This document shows, piece by piece, positions 43,681-58,600 of a DNA stretch of 64,000 bases (the stretch's first letter is position 1; every line of letters begins with the position of its first letter). Source of the DNA: Montifringilla adamsi (Eukaryota > Chordata > Aves > Passeriformes > Passeridae). The stretch covers positions 1,178,001 through 1,242,000 of the forward strand of contig JAGGNK010013003.1 of NCBI GenBank assembly GCA_017590115.1, given 5' to 3'. Position numbers and translations under genes: made by a program. Under the pieces are notes generated by a model. That model saw nothing but the letters and a program-made list of their open reading frames with translations, did not search any database and had not been told where the DNA came from.

Positions 43681-46600
43681 GTACCGGGCACCGGGGCCCG
43701 CGGTCCCGGCGCCGGTCGGGGCTGCAGCGCCGCTTTCCGCGGGGGCGCGGAGTGCCGGGGGAGCCTCCCCCGGGGGTGAGGCGGGGCGGGGCGGCCTCGG
43801 GGGGCGCGGGAGGTGCGCGCTTGCAGGAGCCGAGGGGGCGCGGGCAGAGGCAGAACGGCCCCGTCTGCGGCACGTGCTGGCGGGCTCACACGGGGCTCGG
43901 CTGTGCCGGGCAGGCGACGCTGGCAGTGTTTTCCCGTGCTCTCCCCTGGCCAGGCGGGCGCGGGCCTTGGTTGATCCGCTTGGCGGTGAGCATTTGCCCA
44001 GCTGTCGGTCGGTCGTGCTCTCACCCGGTGAGCTCGGCGCTGGCAGTGTCTTGGAAGCGAGCAGGACGCTTTCTTCCACGTTTGCCTGCTGTCTGTCCCC
44101 CTTCTTCTGCCCTCGGTGACTTTGCATCCTGTTTCTGGTGCTGCTTCGCATAGGGTTTGCGAAGATGCGCAGCCCATGGTGGAGAGTGCCTTTCTTTTCC
44201 AAGGTGCCTGAGATGAGTTCTGAAATAGCGGAGCCTTGCTCAGTACAGTGCCCTTCATTCTTTCTTCTTCACTGAAAGGAAGAGGTGACTCTTGGTCTTG
44301 AGTGGCAGAGTCCTCCAGCAGCCTTGGGGAAGAAAGGCAGCGCTTTGGTTTCGTGCAGCCCCGCACCAGCACCTAACACAAGTCACTTGTCTGCATTTTA
44401 CACTTCTCCCAGCTTACAGAACCACGTCTCTAAATACTCTTCTCCTTGGAACTGTTACAAAAACACCATGTGTAGCATCTAAAGAGTTTACAGATAGATA
44501 GCCTTTTAATGCTGCCACAAAATAGTTTTAAGAAAATTTCATTTACTTTGCAGCTTTGTAGGTCACAGAATTCACATGTCTTCTTTTATACAGAAGCTCT
44601 TTTATTCCTTGGAGATCAGTAGTGGCTGAGGATGAGATAATGAAGGGATTTTGGTTCTTGATTCCTGAATGAGCATTGGAAATGTGGCCTTCTGACTATA
44701 GCTTCCAAAAGTTCCCGCTGCTGGATTCTTTCTTTTAGTATCATGGTGCTCAGAAGCTTTCTTTGAGCTTCATCATGCACTTCTCAGCCTGTGCCATTTT
44801 TCCTTTGCTGGAGCTATTTTTTTCATCCCATTTCTCGTGCAGTGCAGCTCATTGTGGGACTCCCCTTTGCAGAGCCCTCTTCTCTTTGTTGTTTGCTGCT
44901 CGTTGTGTGCAGGTGGGAATGGAGAGTAGCCCTGAAGTAGCCTGCTCACTTCAAGGTGCTCTGAAAGCCACACAGAGAGGTGGACAAGAGTTTGACAGAC
45001 TCAAGCAGTGCTGAGGGAAGTCCCTGCCAAAGGATTGCTTTTCCTCTTAGTTCACAGACCAGTCCGGAAGAAGAGACTCTGAAAACACACAAGTTGGAGC
45101 TGCTGGCTCTCTCCTGAAGGAATATTCAAAGCAGCTTTGTGGCAGCCTGTGTGGGTCCCACTTCAGCTGGGTCTGTGGGTGCAGCAGGACTGAGCTGCTT
45201 CATTCTCTGCACCTGCAGTAGTAGCTGTGGCACAAAGACAGCCATGGAAAACTCCTGCACTGCTCCTTCTTGCTGGGGGAACCCTGTGCTTGGAAGTTTT
45301 TCTGTGGTGCACTGGGAGGTTTTTGTCTTGCCTTTGTGATGCCTGTGCAGCACAGTGGGAATACTGCAGGGGAAACAGCTGTGCTTAGCAGCGAATTCTG
45401 ACCTTTCAGATGCACTCAGTCATCACACTGAAACAATGAGCCACTGCTGTTTTACACTGAATCTTGCCTTTTATGCACCTGCCAGATACCTGTACAAACC
45501 CTTTTAATTTATATCTGCAACAGCTGGACTCACACATGTCAAATGAATACAAACTGCCTTTGAAGAAACCAGGATTCAAGCAATTTTCAAGGAGTGGGAA
45601 GATGGAACTGTCAGTATCCTCATTGCTGCAGGGTAGAGGTACTCTGTGGAGTGACTGGGAAATAGGTTTCTTGAGTATCACTTTTCACTGCAGTGATTTT
45701 AGCTCAGATTTTGAGTACTGTATAAGTAAGGCTTAGAGGGCTTTTCCTTTTATGCTTTTTATGCCTTTTTTGTGTCAGTCTGTTCTCTCTGGATCATCTG
45801 CTGCCACGGGTAATAAGTAATTTTGCATTGAATTAAACTCCTCTTGAATTGATAGATATTTTGATTTTATGAGTCCTGCTCATGTTCCAGAACTGGTTAT
45901 AAACAGTTTTGGGAAGAAGAGGGGAGGGACAGAAATAGCCCTGAATATGACCAGGAACTTCATTCCTCAAGGAAGAGGTTGCAACTTTTCCATATTTGTT
46001 CCTAGTTCTTCAGGTCTTAACTATGCTTAAGTAACTGTTCTTCAAGGGTATTTATTGAGTAAGAATTCTGTTCTATTTGACCAAAATGTTCAGGTGGTAA
46101 AGTTACTTCTTGTTCTTTGGCAAGTCAGGATATGAATTGGATGCCTTTTCAACCTGATACCACTGCTATCTACGTGAAGAAAATACTTGAAAAAGCATTC
46201 CACGTTGCCACACCTGGCACTCTCCTGAGAATGTGATGCTTTCTGCACTTTCTCATGGATGGCTTTTATTCATTCTGTTGTCTTGCATAGTTACTGGCAT
46301 CTTTTGTTTTTCAGCTTCGTGCTCAGAACCAAGTCCTGAAAAAGGGAGTTGTAGATGAGCAAGCAAACTCTGCCTCACTGAAGGTAATCTCTAAAAACTG
46401 CTCATGTTAGGTGGACTAAGCTGTGACAAAATAAGTATATAGGGGTACGTTTTACTGAAAAGTAATGTCAATAAAAGAATGAAGAGGGAACTTGATTTTA
46501 GTAAAAGAATTTCTGTTTTGCAGCTAGCCCATTGTTCTCTTTAAGTGCTGAGTTTGTAAAAGGGGAAGGTTGGTTCTTGATGATTGTAGAATTAAGTAGC

Positions 46601-49600
46601 TACTTGGGTATGATCTGTGACCAGCACAAGGAAGTGAAACACATTTTTTTGGTTTAGAAATGATACTTTGTCTCTTCAGTATTTCAGAAGTGAAGCAATT
46701 TTCTAATTTGTTCCTGTTTTTAGTGTGTAAAAATAAATGTGAAGATTTTAATTTTTTTTTTTTTTTATCATTCAGGAACAACTGAAGATGAAGGATCAGT
46801 CACTGAGGAAACTGCAACAAGAAATGGACAGCTTGACCTTTCGAAATCAGCAACTTGCCAAGCGGGTGGAGCTACTTCAAGATGAACTTGCATTAAGTGA
46901 AGCTCGGGGCAAAAAGAACAAGGTATGTGCTGAAGGCAAAAAAAACTTGCTTAGCAGATGTCTGCTCCTCATCTGTCAAAGCCTTGTCCTGGTCTTTAGC
47001 AGCAGGTATTTTGTGTCAAGGGTTGAGCTGAATGTACTTGTCAGAACTTGTGTTATTTTATCTGATGTTAGTGAAAATACCCATAAAACAGGTATTGATA
47101 TATATATATATATATAATACATGCAGTGTAGTTCTCTACTCTTCTAGTCTGTCAGCTGACTGATGCTGAATTGCTGTCTTCTTTCATGGATATTTATTAA
47201 GTGTTCAAAAAAGTGGGAAATACTTTGGAGCTCTGTGATTAGTCAGCTGCTATGCAGAAAGCTGATCGCTCATTTCCCATCCCCACCTCTTTGCTTTGTA
47301 TTTTTGATGTTGGTAGTTAAGTTTTCAGCCTGTGATCATGGCTTTTCTGTGTGAATCTTGTCAAATGCTTTGAAATCTAAATTTTTAGCTTGTATTCTTT
47401 GTTATTTCAAAATGACATATTATTCTGTTATTTCAGAATGATTTCAGCACTGTGATCTTTTTCTGCCAGAATGCTTGCTGATTAAACCTAGTGATGTCAT
47501 ATTCCAAGACCAGCTGTGCCTTCTGTAGGTAGCATCACAATTCCAGGGGTGGTGTCCTTGGACTTCAGTAATTCTCCAGCATCTCTTGCTACTATCCTCA
47601 TGAAGAAACCCTCTTAATTACTGCTGTGTTTTCTTTTTGGTGCTGTCTTTTCTCAAAGTGCTGTAGTTATCAAGACTGGCTTTAAAGAAATCATTCAATT
47701 GATAAGTAATATGATCATCTTCCTTACTTTCCCCTAAAGTCTTGCCCATTTTTCTGCTGTCCAATTCCTTGACAAGCACAGTGCTTCTGACTACATTATT
47801 CATGCACCACAATAGATTGTTCTTTCAAATGCAGTTTGACCCTTCTGTTCTTTTGTTTCAAACTGTGTAAGTTACTGTTTTGCTATCTGTGTTTCCAAAT
47901 TTTGAAGGACATCAGCGTGTCTTTAGTAGCTTTGCAAACAATTGCCACTGAGTTTCTTTCCTGTTCATCTGTCAGAATGCACAGCTTTAGTTCCCTGATC
48001 TGTGTTAGAGTGCAATCCTTTTAGAAGGAGCAGAACATGTGCCCATATCTCAGGTGGAGTTCACAGGCTGGCATCAAATGCAGAGGTGACTTACCTGCCC
48101 TACATGTCCCTAGTTCTTGAAGTTTGGTGTTGAGTTTAAATGCATAGAGTCTCCCCTGTGTTTGGTGATGATACCTTTCTTCAGCAGTGTGGTGTGTGGG
48201 ATTCAGTGATAGTCTGAGTCTTTTGGATTAAATGAGGAAACAGGCAGAGGGATATGTGTGGTTGATGGGCAGGGAAGACCCTGTGGTTCCGTGGCACCTT
48301 GTGCTGCAGCCTGGCCTACACCTGGAGCCTTGCTGGGCACAGATGAGCCTTACACACAGCTAGCAAAGCACTGAGCCTTGGTGTGGAGGGTTTTGCATGA
48401 CTGACTGCATGGGATTGTGCAGAATTCCAGTGAATTCAGATGGGCTGCTGCCCATCCAAGTGATTGATTCCCTGTGAGTGTGAATGGGACCCCTGAGTGG
48501 AGGCTTTCCCAAGGCAGTGTTGTACCACTGTAGGGTCACAGGGGTGTGGAGGAAAGGAAAGTGTGCTGCCTCGAGGCTGGTGCTGAGTGCAATATTCACA
48601 CTTTGGATGTATCAGTGTCAGCAGGATATCTGGTGGTGTGCCCCTTCTGGGAATTACCTGTGGGAGCTGTTCTCACAAACCTGGGACTTGGAGGTAATGA
48701 GTGTATCAACATGAGATTTTATGAAAAATCCTTTGCTAGGATTTTCCCCTCCTGAGGAGCTGAGTGCCTTAGGAAAGAAATGTAAACAATAACTATCTGC
48801 TGCTGTGGAATGCAGCAGGTGCATCTTCCATTGGTCCGTGTGGATTGTTTTCCATTGATGACCAATCACAGCCACCTGTGCTGAGGCTGTGAGAGTCACA
48901 AGATTTTGTTAGGCATTCTATTCTTGTTCTTTGTAGCTTTCTGATCATTTCTTTTCTCTCTGTTCTTTTAGTATACTTTATGTAGTATTTTAATATATAT
49001 AATAAGATAATAAATCAGCCTTCTGAGAAAATGGAGTCAAGCCTTGTGTCTCCTCACATGGGGAGTCCTCAACATGAGTGCATTTTGTCTCTTAGAAAAG
49101 TGTAGAATCCTCATCTCAGCTGAGTCAAGAACAGAAAAGTGTCTTCAATGAAGATCTTCAGAAGAAAATAGAAGAAAATGAACGACTGCATATACTTGTG
49201 AGTGAAATTTTGTTTTGCCTTTATTTTTGGTGCAGAGAACTGGTGTTACAACCAAAGATATGGAAAGTAAAGTGCTGTTTGAAAACTGGTGGGTTTAGAA
49301 GCTTAGTTGTATGCAAAGCAGTAGATTAGATCAGATTTTTTATAAAGATGTTCCCTAGGCAAATCAAGTATTTTGACTTTAGATTCTTAAGACAGTGTGT
49401 GGAATCACATAATATGTGTTTTTTCATTTAGATTTTTAACTTCTGGTGACAGCTGCCCTACTGAAAATAGCCTGGTACTGAAGGGAAATTTCTTATTAGT
49501 TCATTAACTGTTTCAGAATTGCTTTAAAGTTTAAAATATTTTCTGCAAATTGCCTTAATTAGGAGCTATTTCACCAAAGTAGAATGCATTTTACTTTAGA

Positions 49601-52600
49601 AAACTTGAGAAAAACCTTTTGGCTCAAGTTCAGTTTTTCATGTGTCTGCTATTAATCAGCAATATATTTAAAGAATGCTTAGTACTGCAAAGCTTAGTTT
49701 TCATTGAAGTACTTTGTTCCTCAATCTTTTCTCTGTAAATAAAATAAAATTTCTGTTTGTCTGAGAACTGGTAATTGCTGTTAACCTGATCTGCCTAATG
49801 AAATTGGGGTAATGTAAAGGGCCGAGTTCAGTAGTAAGATGAGGCTTTTTAAAAGAGCTTTTCTTTTCTTCCTGTAGTTCTTTGAAGCAGATGAGCAGCA
49901 CAAACGTTTGGAAGCAGAGCTGAGGAGCAGACTGGAGGTTTTGGAAACAGATGCTGCCCAGCACCAAGCTGTGGTGGACAGCTTAACAAAGAAATACACG
50001 GAGACCATAGAAAAGCTGCAGAACGATAAAGCCAAACTAGAAGTAAGGAGTTTTTCCTCTTGCTTGCAAGTTTGAAAAGTTTTGAAATGCAATGTCTTGC
50101 TGTGTCAGCACTTACATTGTGAGATTATCTTCTTGCATAAAGATCAAGTCTCAGACACTAGAAAGAGAAGCTAAGGACTGTAGGCTTCGAACTGAAGAAT
50201 GGTAAGTGTCTTTATTTCATTGATATAAAGAAATAATTGTTGTGAAACATTAACTGGACTATTTTTTAAGAATAATACAATTTTAAAAAGGGGTTTAATT
50301 GAAAGACTTTGATAAAATTCAAATTGTATTATCATGAGGACAAATGTGAGCAGTGCAGGTCAAGCCCCCTTTTCCTTTTCTGTGTATGGAACTGGACAAT
50401 TCCACAATTTCTGCTTTCAGTAAGAGCAATTTTGTCTCCAAGCTATTTCAATAGCAGTAACTTTGATTAAAGTTTGAAGAATTTATTTGTAATTGAAAAC
50501 CATAGAAAGTAAAAACTTGTATGAAACAAAGGTATGCAAGTTTGTAAAAACTGCTTCTAAGAACGAAGTTTGAGTAACATATGCTGAGAGAACTGACTGA
50601 AAAGAGTTTCAAAAATCCCCTTTCACTGCAAAAGCTTCTTGAACAATTGTTTTTGCTTCAGGTATAGTGTTCTCAGCTAGAATATTTGAAAGTTTTTATC
50701 AGAGAATTATATTGTTAGTTTTGGAATACTTTCATTGTCTTGAAGGCAAGTTGTAGAAGTTGAGAACTGTGATCCAAATCAAATTAGGGTGCATTTCTCT
50801 GAAGTTCATTAAGCTGCATTTTTTTAGAAGATACGTGTACAGTATAGATCATTAATGTAATGAATGCAGATCAGATGCAGAGTTCCTTCTTTCACATGGT
50901 AACCCTCAAGTGTGTATTTTTATTATGCTGGTGGATGTGAAGATACTTGAATCCAATAACTCCACTAATACAAGTCAGGGTTTCACTAAAAATGACTTGA
51001 AAAAGAGGAGGAAAGCTGTGTTTGGCTGCTGTTGGCTTTTTTTGAGGTGTTTGAAAAGCTGTAGTTTTAATCTGCTACTAGTCAGTTCAGGCTTTGTCTA
51101 TCATGTTCTATGGTGACTGGGTAATTGATGTCATTGTAAGAACTTATCCCTACTATTTTAAGTTACACTGTATTAAGTTTTTAAAAGTAATAAAGCCTGA
51201 CACTTCATTTTAAACACTGAAATCACTGTTGAACACACGGCAGGATGTGTCCCTGAGAATACTGCCCTTCTGTTTCCCCTGCTTTGTCAGGGATCCATTT
51301 GCCTCTGACACCCACACTTTACTCAGAAAAGCCAGAGGATATGGGACTTGGCAGCCTGCGTGCTTTGAAAATTAAAGGGCAGAATGTAAGGCAAAACATG
51401 TCAAACTACTTGTTTGTCATTCCTGTAAGTCTGAAAAGGAACTATCAGTACATTTGCAGTTTGTCTTGGAGTTCATTTTTTATCATGCTCATTGCTACTG
51501 CAGTACCTGCTATACAGTTTCTATGCAATTATGGAGCTGCTCTCCAAGAAAAATACTTGTTAATGTGCATGAGCTACTTATTGAGCTGTTACTTTGTATC
51601 TTCCTTGTGTATTTTGGATTATTTTGCTTTGTTAATTAGCCATGCTGACTTTTGCTAAGTTTCTGTGTATCAAATATTGTAAGAAAGGAAAAAAAAACCT
51701 GTCACTTTGACACCTTCCCCCCACCCTCCACTATATGTGCAGGAGTTCTAGATGTCAAACGGGAAGCAAAACAGTGAAGAATTTGGGGGCCTAAGTTGGG
51801 TAAGGTGTGGAATTTGGTCTGAATCAATAATGGAGTGTTCTTTGTAGCTATATGTATATAATGCTGGAATATGTTACTGTTCATCTCAGCATTTTATTCT
51901 CATTATATTAGTAGTCTTAATTACTTAGGTTCACATGTACATGACAGTCAAATGCAAGTGAAGAAAATTTAGAGAAAAGTCACTTGAGAATGCATGAGAA
52001 ACATAATTGTCAAATCTTGTCAGAACAGGCAGTATCATAGCAGTGTTTAAATATGGGTTTTGAAAAGCCTTTGAGGTATCTCAAATAGTGATGTGGCATA
52101 GTTAATTGAATTATTGACAACTCATTACCTGCTTATTGGAGTACTGCATTGGATGCATAGTAACTGGTTTGGAGGCCCTTTTACCTTCCCATCCAAATTC
52201 TAGTAGAAGAAAATGCCTTCATATAGCTTATATAATAGTTGTACTATAAGAAAATAAGGTGCATTTTAACTCTGAAGTAAATGGAGCTTCTCAAGAATAG
52301 AATTTAGGATTTACAAATTTATGGTAACTTTCACTGCTTTTGTTAGGGATTAGGATTCAATGTTGTGTTAAATATGAGATAAAGGAGGACAAATTACTCC
52401 CACTGTATTATTTCTATCTAACTTCTAGAAGGAGACCGATACCTATACACTCAAGGGATGCCTATAGTGAGATATGGTGCTGGTGATACAGATGAAATTT
52501 TAAAGGTTTACAATGTGTGTGTGTGTGTGTGGTTTTTCGTTTGTCTCTTTGTTATTTAGCCAGCAACAGCTAAAGAATCTTCAAGCAGCTTTGGGCAGTA

Positions 52601-55600
52601 GACTGGAAGAATCTCTATGCATAATTAATGAAAAAGTACCTTTTAATGACACAAGTACGTATTGCCTTGGTCTGGGTATCTTGTTTGATTTTTTTTTTTT
52701 GGGTATCCATCTGGAGGGAGTAGTCCTTATGAATTAAAATGTATTAGCTGTAAGAAATGTTGGACATCTGAACAGACATTTGGAGGTAACTGTAGTAAGT
52801 ATTCCTGATACTTGTCATGGTCTTCTTCAGTAATTCTAAAATACCAAGTTTTTATATGTATAATGAAAATTGAAACTTTTGAAGGCTTTTGACTGATTTG
52901 CCACTTGTCTTACTTAGTGTTGACAGAATATTGTAAACGATGAAGGAATGCTGTCAATTTAATGGCTGCTCCATAAAGATTGGTTACTCACCTCAAAGAG
53001 TATATTTTTGGCAGGGTATATTCAAGAGGTGCAGTAAGTTAAGGTGGGGGAAAACTGGTGGCTGCAGAGATATTGCATCAATAATGGTCTGTACTTATTA
53101 CTCATGGGGAATTTGTCAGGGTGTCTCATTGATCAGAAAACAAACAGAGTAGTTCTTACCTGAAGGCTGTCTTAGACTCATTTGTCCCTTTATGGGGAAA
53201 AAAGCCCTTTGGACCTGGGGACTTTTACCTGAAGCAATGTTTTTCTGCTTCCTTTCCAACTGCTGCTAGATCAGCTGCAGTGCAGAGGATCCCCTGGAGT
53301 TAGGAGTGCTCAGCCTATGCATGGCTTTGGTACAAGCATGGGTTAGTATGTGCTGGTGGGTCAGTGCTGTGCACTGTGTGCTTTCCTGAACAGCTGAACA
53401 CAAGGGTGGGCAGGCACTGCCTGGACTCTTCTGGACCTTTCAAAACCAGGATGACCTGGAGTAGTGAAAAAGCTGAAAGTACTGAAGAAGGAGCAGAGAA
53501 GTGAAAACAGGCTTTGGAATTTCTTGTATATTTCATTGGTGGCTTTTTGCATTTTTCATTCAGTTTAAAACCTGCTGACAATGTTTTAAGTGGCCTTAGG
53601 TTCTCTAAAAGCTGATCTGGCAGGTGCTGCAGGGATGAGTGTGCCAAGCTCTCCACTGGTTTGGCAATCCAGTGAGTGTTGGCTTAGGAACACCAGATCA
53701 TCATCTCTTTAGGAAATGTTGACTCCCATACAGTACGTCATACTGAGGTGTTGGTGTCTGGAGTTGGTATCCTTTTCACTTCTCTCTTTGCCTGGCATCT
53801 GCTGCCTATTTCTACTTCTCTGGCTTCTTCACCTTGCATTTTTTAGGCGTTTATCATTGTAGCAAGAACTTTGCTAAAATAATTTATCTGCTCACTCAGC
53901 TGCCGTAGCATAATGCCTTTGCTTGTGTAGTAGAAAACACTGCAAATAGAGAAGAACATTACTTTAGTAATAGATCAGTGGAAGTCAGGAGGTGTTTGTT
54001 TGTTGTGGATTCCAGCTGTCTTCCTATAGACCCTGTAGCTGGCTTCAAGTGTAACTAGCAGCTAATTTCAGTAACAATCAAATGACTGCTATGCATGATT
54101 TACGGAGCAGAAGAAGTTTCCTGAAGCATTTACTTAGAAGTAGGATTCAATAATTTTGGACAGGGCTATTTTCCTCTAAATGTAACTACCTCTTCCCATG
54201 TCTTAATAGCCAAATGTGGATGACACAAAAGGAGTAAGAAACTGTAAATTTCCTTTGTGAGTCAATTTTAACCTAATCTGGTTGTTGTTCAACTGAATTG
54301 AGAATGGATATGACCCCTTTTAAATCTCTAAGACTTTGTAAGCTCTTCTCTAGGTTCAAATAGCCCTCTGCCCCTCTAATTGTGGCTGCTTGTAATTGAA
54401 TAATCATTCTAGTTACTTCATGACTAGAGAAGAATGCTGAAATACATGGAGAGTACATCTTCGTCTAAATTGTCAACATATAGAGTGTATGCAAGAGCTT
54501 CAAAAAACATGGAAACCATTCAAAAATATATTAGTCTTACTTGGCCCCTCCTTGGCATGTAATTGAAATTTAAATACAATCTTGAATTCTTTAAGTGTGT
54601 TTTCTTTTAAAAGAGTTTTTCACTCTTGTTTGTGATGAATAGTGTTCCTTGGGCAAGAGGAGTCTGCTCTTACTTTTAAAATTCAGGGTCTTCAGGTGAT
54701 TAAATTTGACTTACAATCTGAGGCAAGTATTGAACTGCTTCCACTTAATCACAGAAACCCTTAAGTGAGGATATTTAGGCCTACTTTATTGGAGTCAATT
54801 GCTTGTATCTCTTTAGTTAATATTGCTTATATAACCTGTAATATCCCTGCAATTAATTTTCTTTTTTAAATCAGTACTTATCAAAAAATGTCTCTCCCCC
54901 ACAATTTAACAAGTGCATATAACTCAATTTTTGTCCTGTAGGATCTGCTCGATACAATGCTCTGAATGTACCATTGCACAACAGAAGGAATCAGGTGAGT
55001 GCTTCTTGTGGTTTCATGTCACTGTACAATTTTCTACACAGATGCTGAAATAAAACCAGTCATTTTAGTACTTCAAAGGGCAGAAGATAGCCTGTCTTAC
55101 TACTGTCATACTATTCTGAGAGCATTTCTGCCCAAGAGCCTCTGTGCTTTCCATATATCTTTATGTCAAGGAGTCTTATTAAAGTTATATGAAATATTAT
55201 TTTATCGGGTCAACCTTCAGTAAGCTAGAAGTTGAAACATTTCATTTTTTAAGTTGATTAAAACTACAGTAGTTTCTTTTGTTGGAAAAAACGTAGGTTT
55301 GGTATCCTAAATTCCTTTTCCCTCAAACTGAGCTTCTTCAGTCACATCACTTGAGCTTTAGAGAATGTATGCATTTGTATACTGCACATTGGTGTGTGCA
55401 CTAAAATGCTGTATTAGGTAACATTACTTGTCACCAGTCACAACCCTTTCTAGGAATAAGTCATGTCACTTTGAGATCTCTGCATGGTTCATTTACATTT
55501 TGTGGGATACTTCTTGCCAAAGGACCTCTTACTTGCAGCAGAATAATTCTTATATGTTGAATCATTTTTAGGAAACAGTTTCTGTTCACTGCCATAATTT

Positions 55601-58600
55601 AATGAGATTCCTCGTGAATGTTGTTTATTCAGTATTCAAAAATGAGCATTGGTTTTCTGTGAATGGCTGAATATTTTAAGGGTTTTTACAATAGCAAATC
55701 AGAAACCTGTATGCAGTCAAAATTTTCCTGTGTTGCTACTACTGAGGATGGACTCTACAGCACTGTAGGGTTTTTCTGTTTCCTTGTGTGTCTCAAGTCT
55801 TCAAGTAGCATTCAGATGCTACTGCAGGAAGTTTTAAAATAGTTGCTTTCTCCATTTTTCAGAAGTGCCTATAAAGAGGCCTTTTTCCCAATAATGTCTG
55901 TTGTGAGAACTGGTGATTTGCTGTTCAGTTTTATGATGGAAATAACCTTAAATTTCAGGCTGTTGCTGCTGAGTTCCAAGAAACATCTGAATAACCGCAT
56001 GGAAACTCTCTCCTTTTACTATTTTCTGCCAGCACTATGTCAGGAAGCCTCGTGCTTCAAGATCTGCAGTCTTGAAAATATTCCAGGACAGATTTTTATG
56101 ACTGGCTTTGCCAGTGGAGGCAAAATGTTGGTGTATTAGCACAGGCTGTGGTGTAAAGGACAGCAAAACAGCAATAGTGTCTGTTTCCCTTCCTTGCATG
56201 GCTAATTAACATACACAAGCTGAGTATAATGACTGCTTTAATTACTTGCCACCATCCCAGATCCATAATCAAGACTGACGTGATTTAACAGTCCATTGAA
56301 GCATTAAGAGTACATCAGAGTACATCTCTGAAGGATAAGTTATTCTTGGCTGAAATGTCACTATAACATTATTCTCTTCCCATAAATCCCAACAGAGAAT
56401 AGTTTTCTTCTCTCTTGAATTTATGTTCCATTCTGGATTAATTTATTTGATACCTTCCTGCTGTACTAAAGCCACAGAACAGCCTTACTCATGATCAGCA
56501 GCTCTGTCGAGAAGAATAAAAATGGAGTGTTCTTGGTTAGAGAAGCAGACACCTTTAATTCTGGGAGAAAACATCGTTGCTTTTTACTAATTAAATTGAG
56601 GTTTCCTTGCAACCTGGTGTTGAGCTGTTGTCAGCAATTAGTCTGTTGTTGTTTGGAAATTTCAGACATGGTTTCTGTGATTGTGCTGACCTCTCAGTGT
56701 TTTTGTGGCTTGCAAGTTTGAAAAATGCAGCAGAGGCAAACCATCACCAATTGTGTGAAATAAAAAGATACTTTGTTGTCAGAGAACAATGTGCCCTTCT
56801 GAGTGGCATTGAAATTTATGAATTTATGAAATTAAGTAAAAAATAATTGCTGTTATGTATTTTAGGCTGAAATAACAAGAAAGAAATTGCTAATAATTAT
56901 TTTTTGTATCCAAAGAGGGGGTTTTTTTTTTCATATTTAAATAGATCCATGTCAAACACAATCATTTTATAACTGTCTTAACAGCTGAAGCTGCGAGACC
57001 TTGCTGGCCAGGCCATGGCTTTTATCCAAGAACTTGTAACAGCTCTCCTGAACTTCCACACATACACTGAGCAGAAGGTACAGATCTTCCCCATTGATTC
57101 TGCAACAGACACAATATCACCCTTGAATCAGAAGGTAAAGTTTACACACTTCATCTACAAATATATTCAATTAGTTAGACTTTAGTGAGTGATTGATCTT
57201 AGTCAGAGAAAATTGCACCAACTTTACTGGAATGCTGTGAGTGTGTTCCTGAGAGCCAGCCCCTCCTGCATGAGGCATCTTTTCTGCTCCATGAATTCTC
57301 TGAATGTGGATGAGGTGTAGCTGCAGAGAATCCTTTTCCCCTGTGCCTCTGCTAGAAGAGAAATATGATAATCAAATCAAAGCTTTGCTTTTTTAATTGC
57401 TAAATTGAAGTGCATTTGTTGAAAGTTCAGCTGACTTGTTTTAAAATAATAATGCACAAATATTGCACTGCTGAATAGTGCTTATTGTAGTTAATGCACT
57501 GGGGCATAGAAGATGTTGAGACAGAATCTGGTCTTGTGTTTAAAGTGCTCAGCTGTAATATTAAATAAAGGGTAAAAGGCAGACTTCTATGAGGGAGAGA
57601 ACCTGGACTCTGTTCCCTTGTCAAAAACAACTTTATAATCTGATTTTGGGCTGCTTGTATGAAGGTGTTTCCTCTAAGTGTTCTGAAGCTTCAAGTTTGT
57701 AAAACTTGTTGAAATTAGTATGAGAAATCTGACTCATCTCTTTTGACACAATTCCACGGAAAGATTTTCTGAGAGTATCCTCCAGAGCTGTTAAGCTGCA
57801 TGTTTTGACTTTGTTTTCCTATGCTGTGAACTAGAGAAAATAACTGTGCACAAGGATTTGTGTGGGGATGCATACATGTACACTTTTGAACAAATTGCAT
57901 TAAGATCAGAGTTGACTTCATAGTTGAAGGGGATCTGTGAGTATTTAAGTTGCAGGGAGTATTTTGTGATTCAGTCCCTTAATTTCAGTTTAGTAGTTGC
58001 TAGGGCTCAGACTTAAGGTACTGAGGTGAATTGTGGTTTGCATTGATCAAGTGGCTGCAGTGCATGTGGTGTCAATGTTAACTGTGACAAAACTTTTCTG
58101 TTCTTTGGAAAACCTCCTGTAATCTCTTTCCAGGTAACAAATATGTTTGTGAAGGTGGTTATCCACTAGAGAAATCCCTTTCTGTTTGCCTTCTCAGTTG
58201 TTTCAACTGTTTTAGTCAAGAACACCCTTCTGCAGAGATTCAGCAGAGTTTGAGAACATTTTCTTGCTCCTGCCACCAAATGCTCTCAGAATGGCATGTC
58301 CTTCTTGTGAAAATTGTGGTTTAGTCAGCTTTAAGATTTTTTTTTGGGCAGGAGTGGTGTCTTTTTTTTTTTTTTTTTTTTTTTTAATGTAGCCCAGTGT
58401 GGTGACTGCATTCTCAGATACTACTGCAGTTTACACTAAAAGCATAAATTCAGATTTCCTAGACATCTCTTCTCACAATTTTTTTTTCCCCTGGCCTCCT
58501 AGTTAACACTTCTTTATTGTTTTTCAGCACAGCTGAAACAGGCAACTTAATCAGAACCGTAATTTCATTTTCCTTTTCTTATAATTGAGTCTGATTCAGT

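Noticed and set aside
43542..44372. 276-codon minus-strand frame opposite PPP1R21 exon 1 and intron 1
   Set aside because: Antisense to a confirmed exon, GC-driven, no recognisable domain.
47097..47117. TA-dinucleotide run as a regulatory or origin element
   Set aside because: Ordinary intronic microsatellite with no supporting context.
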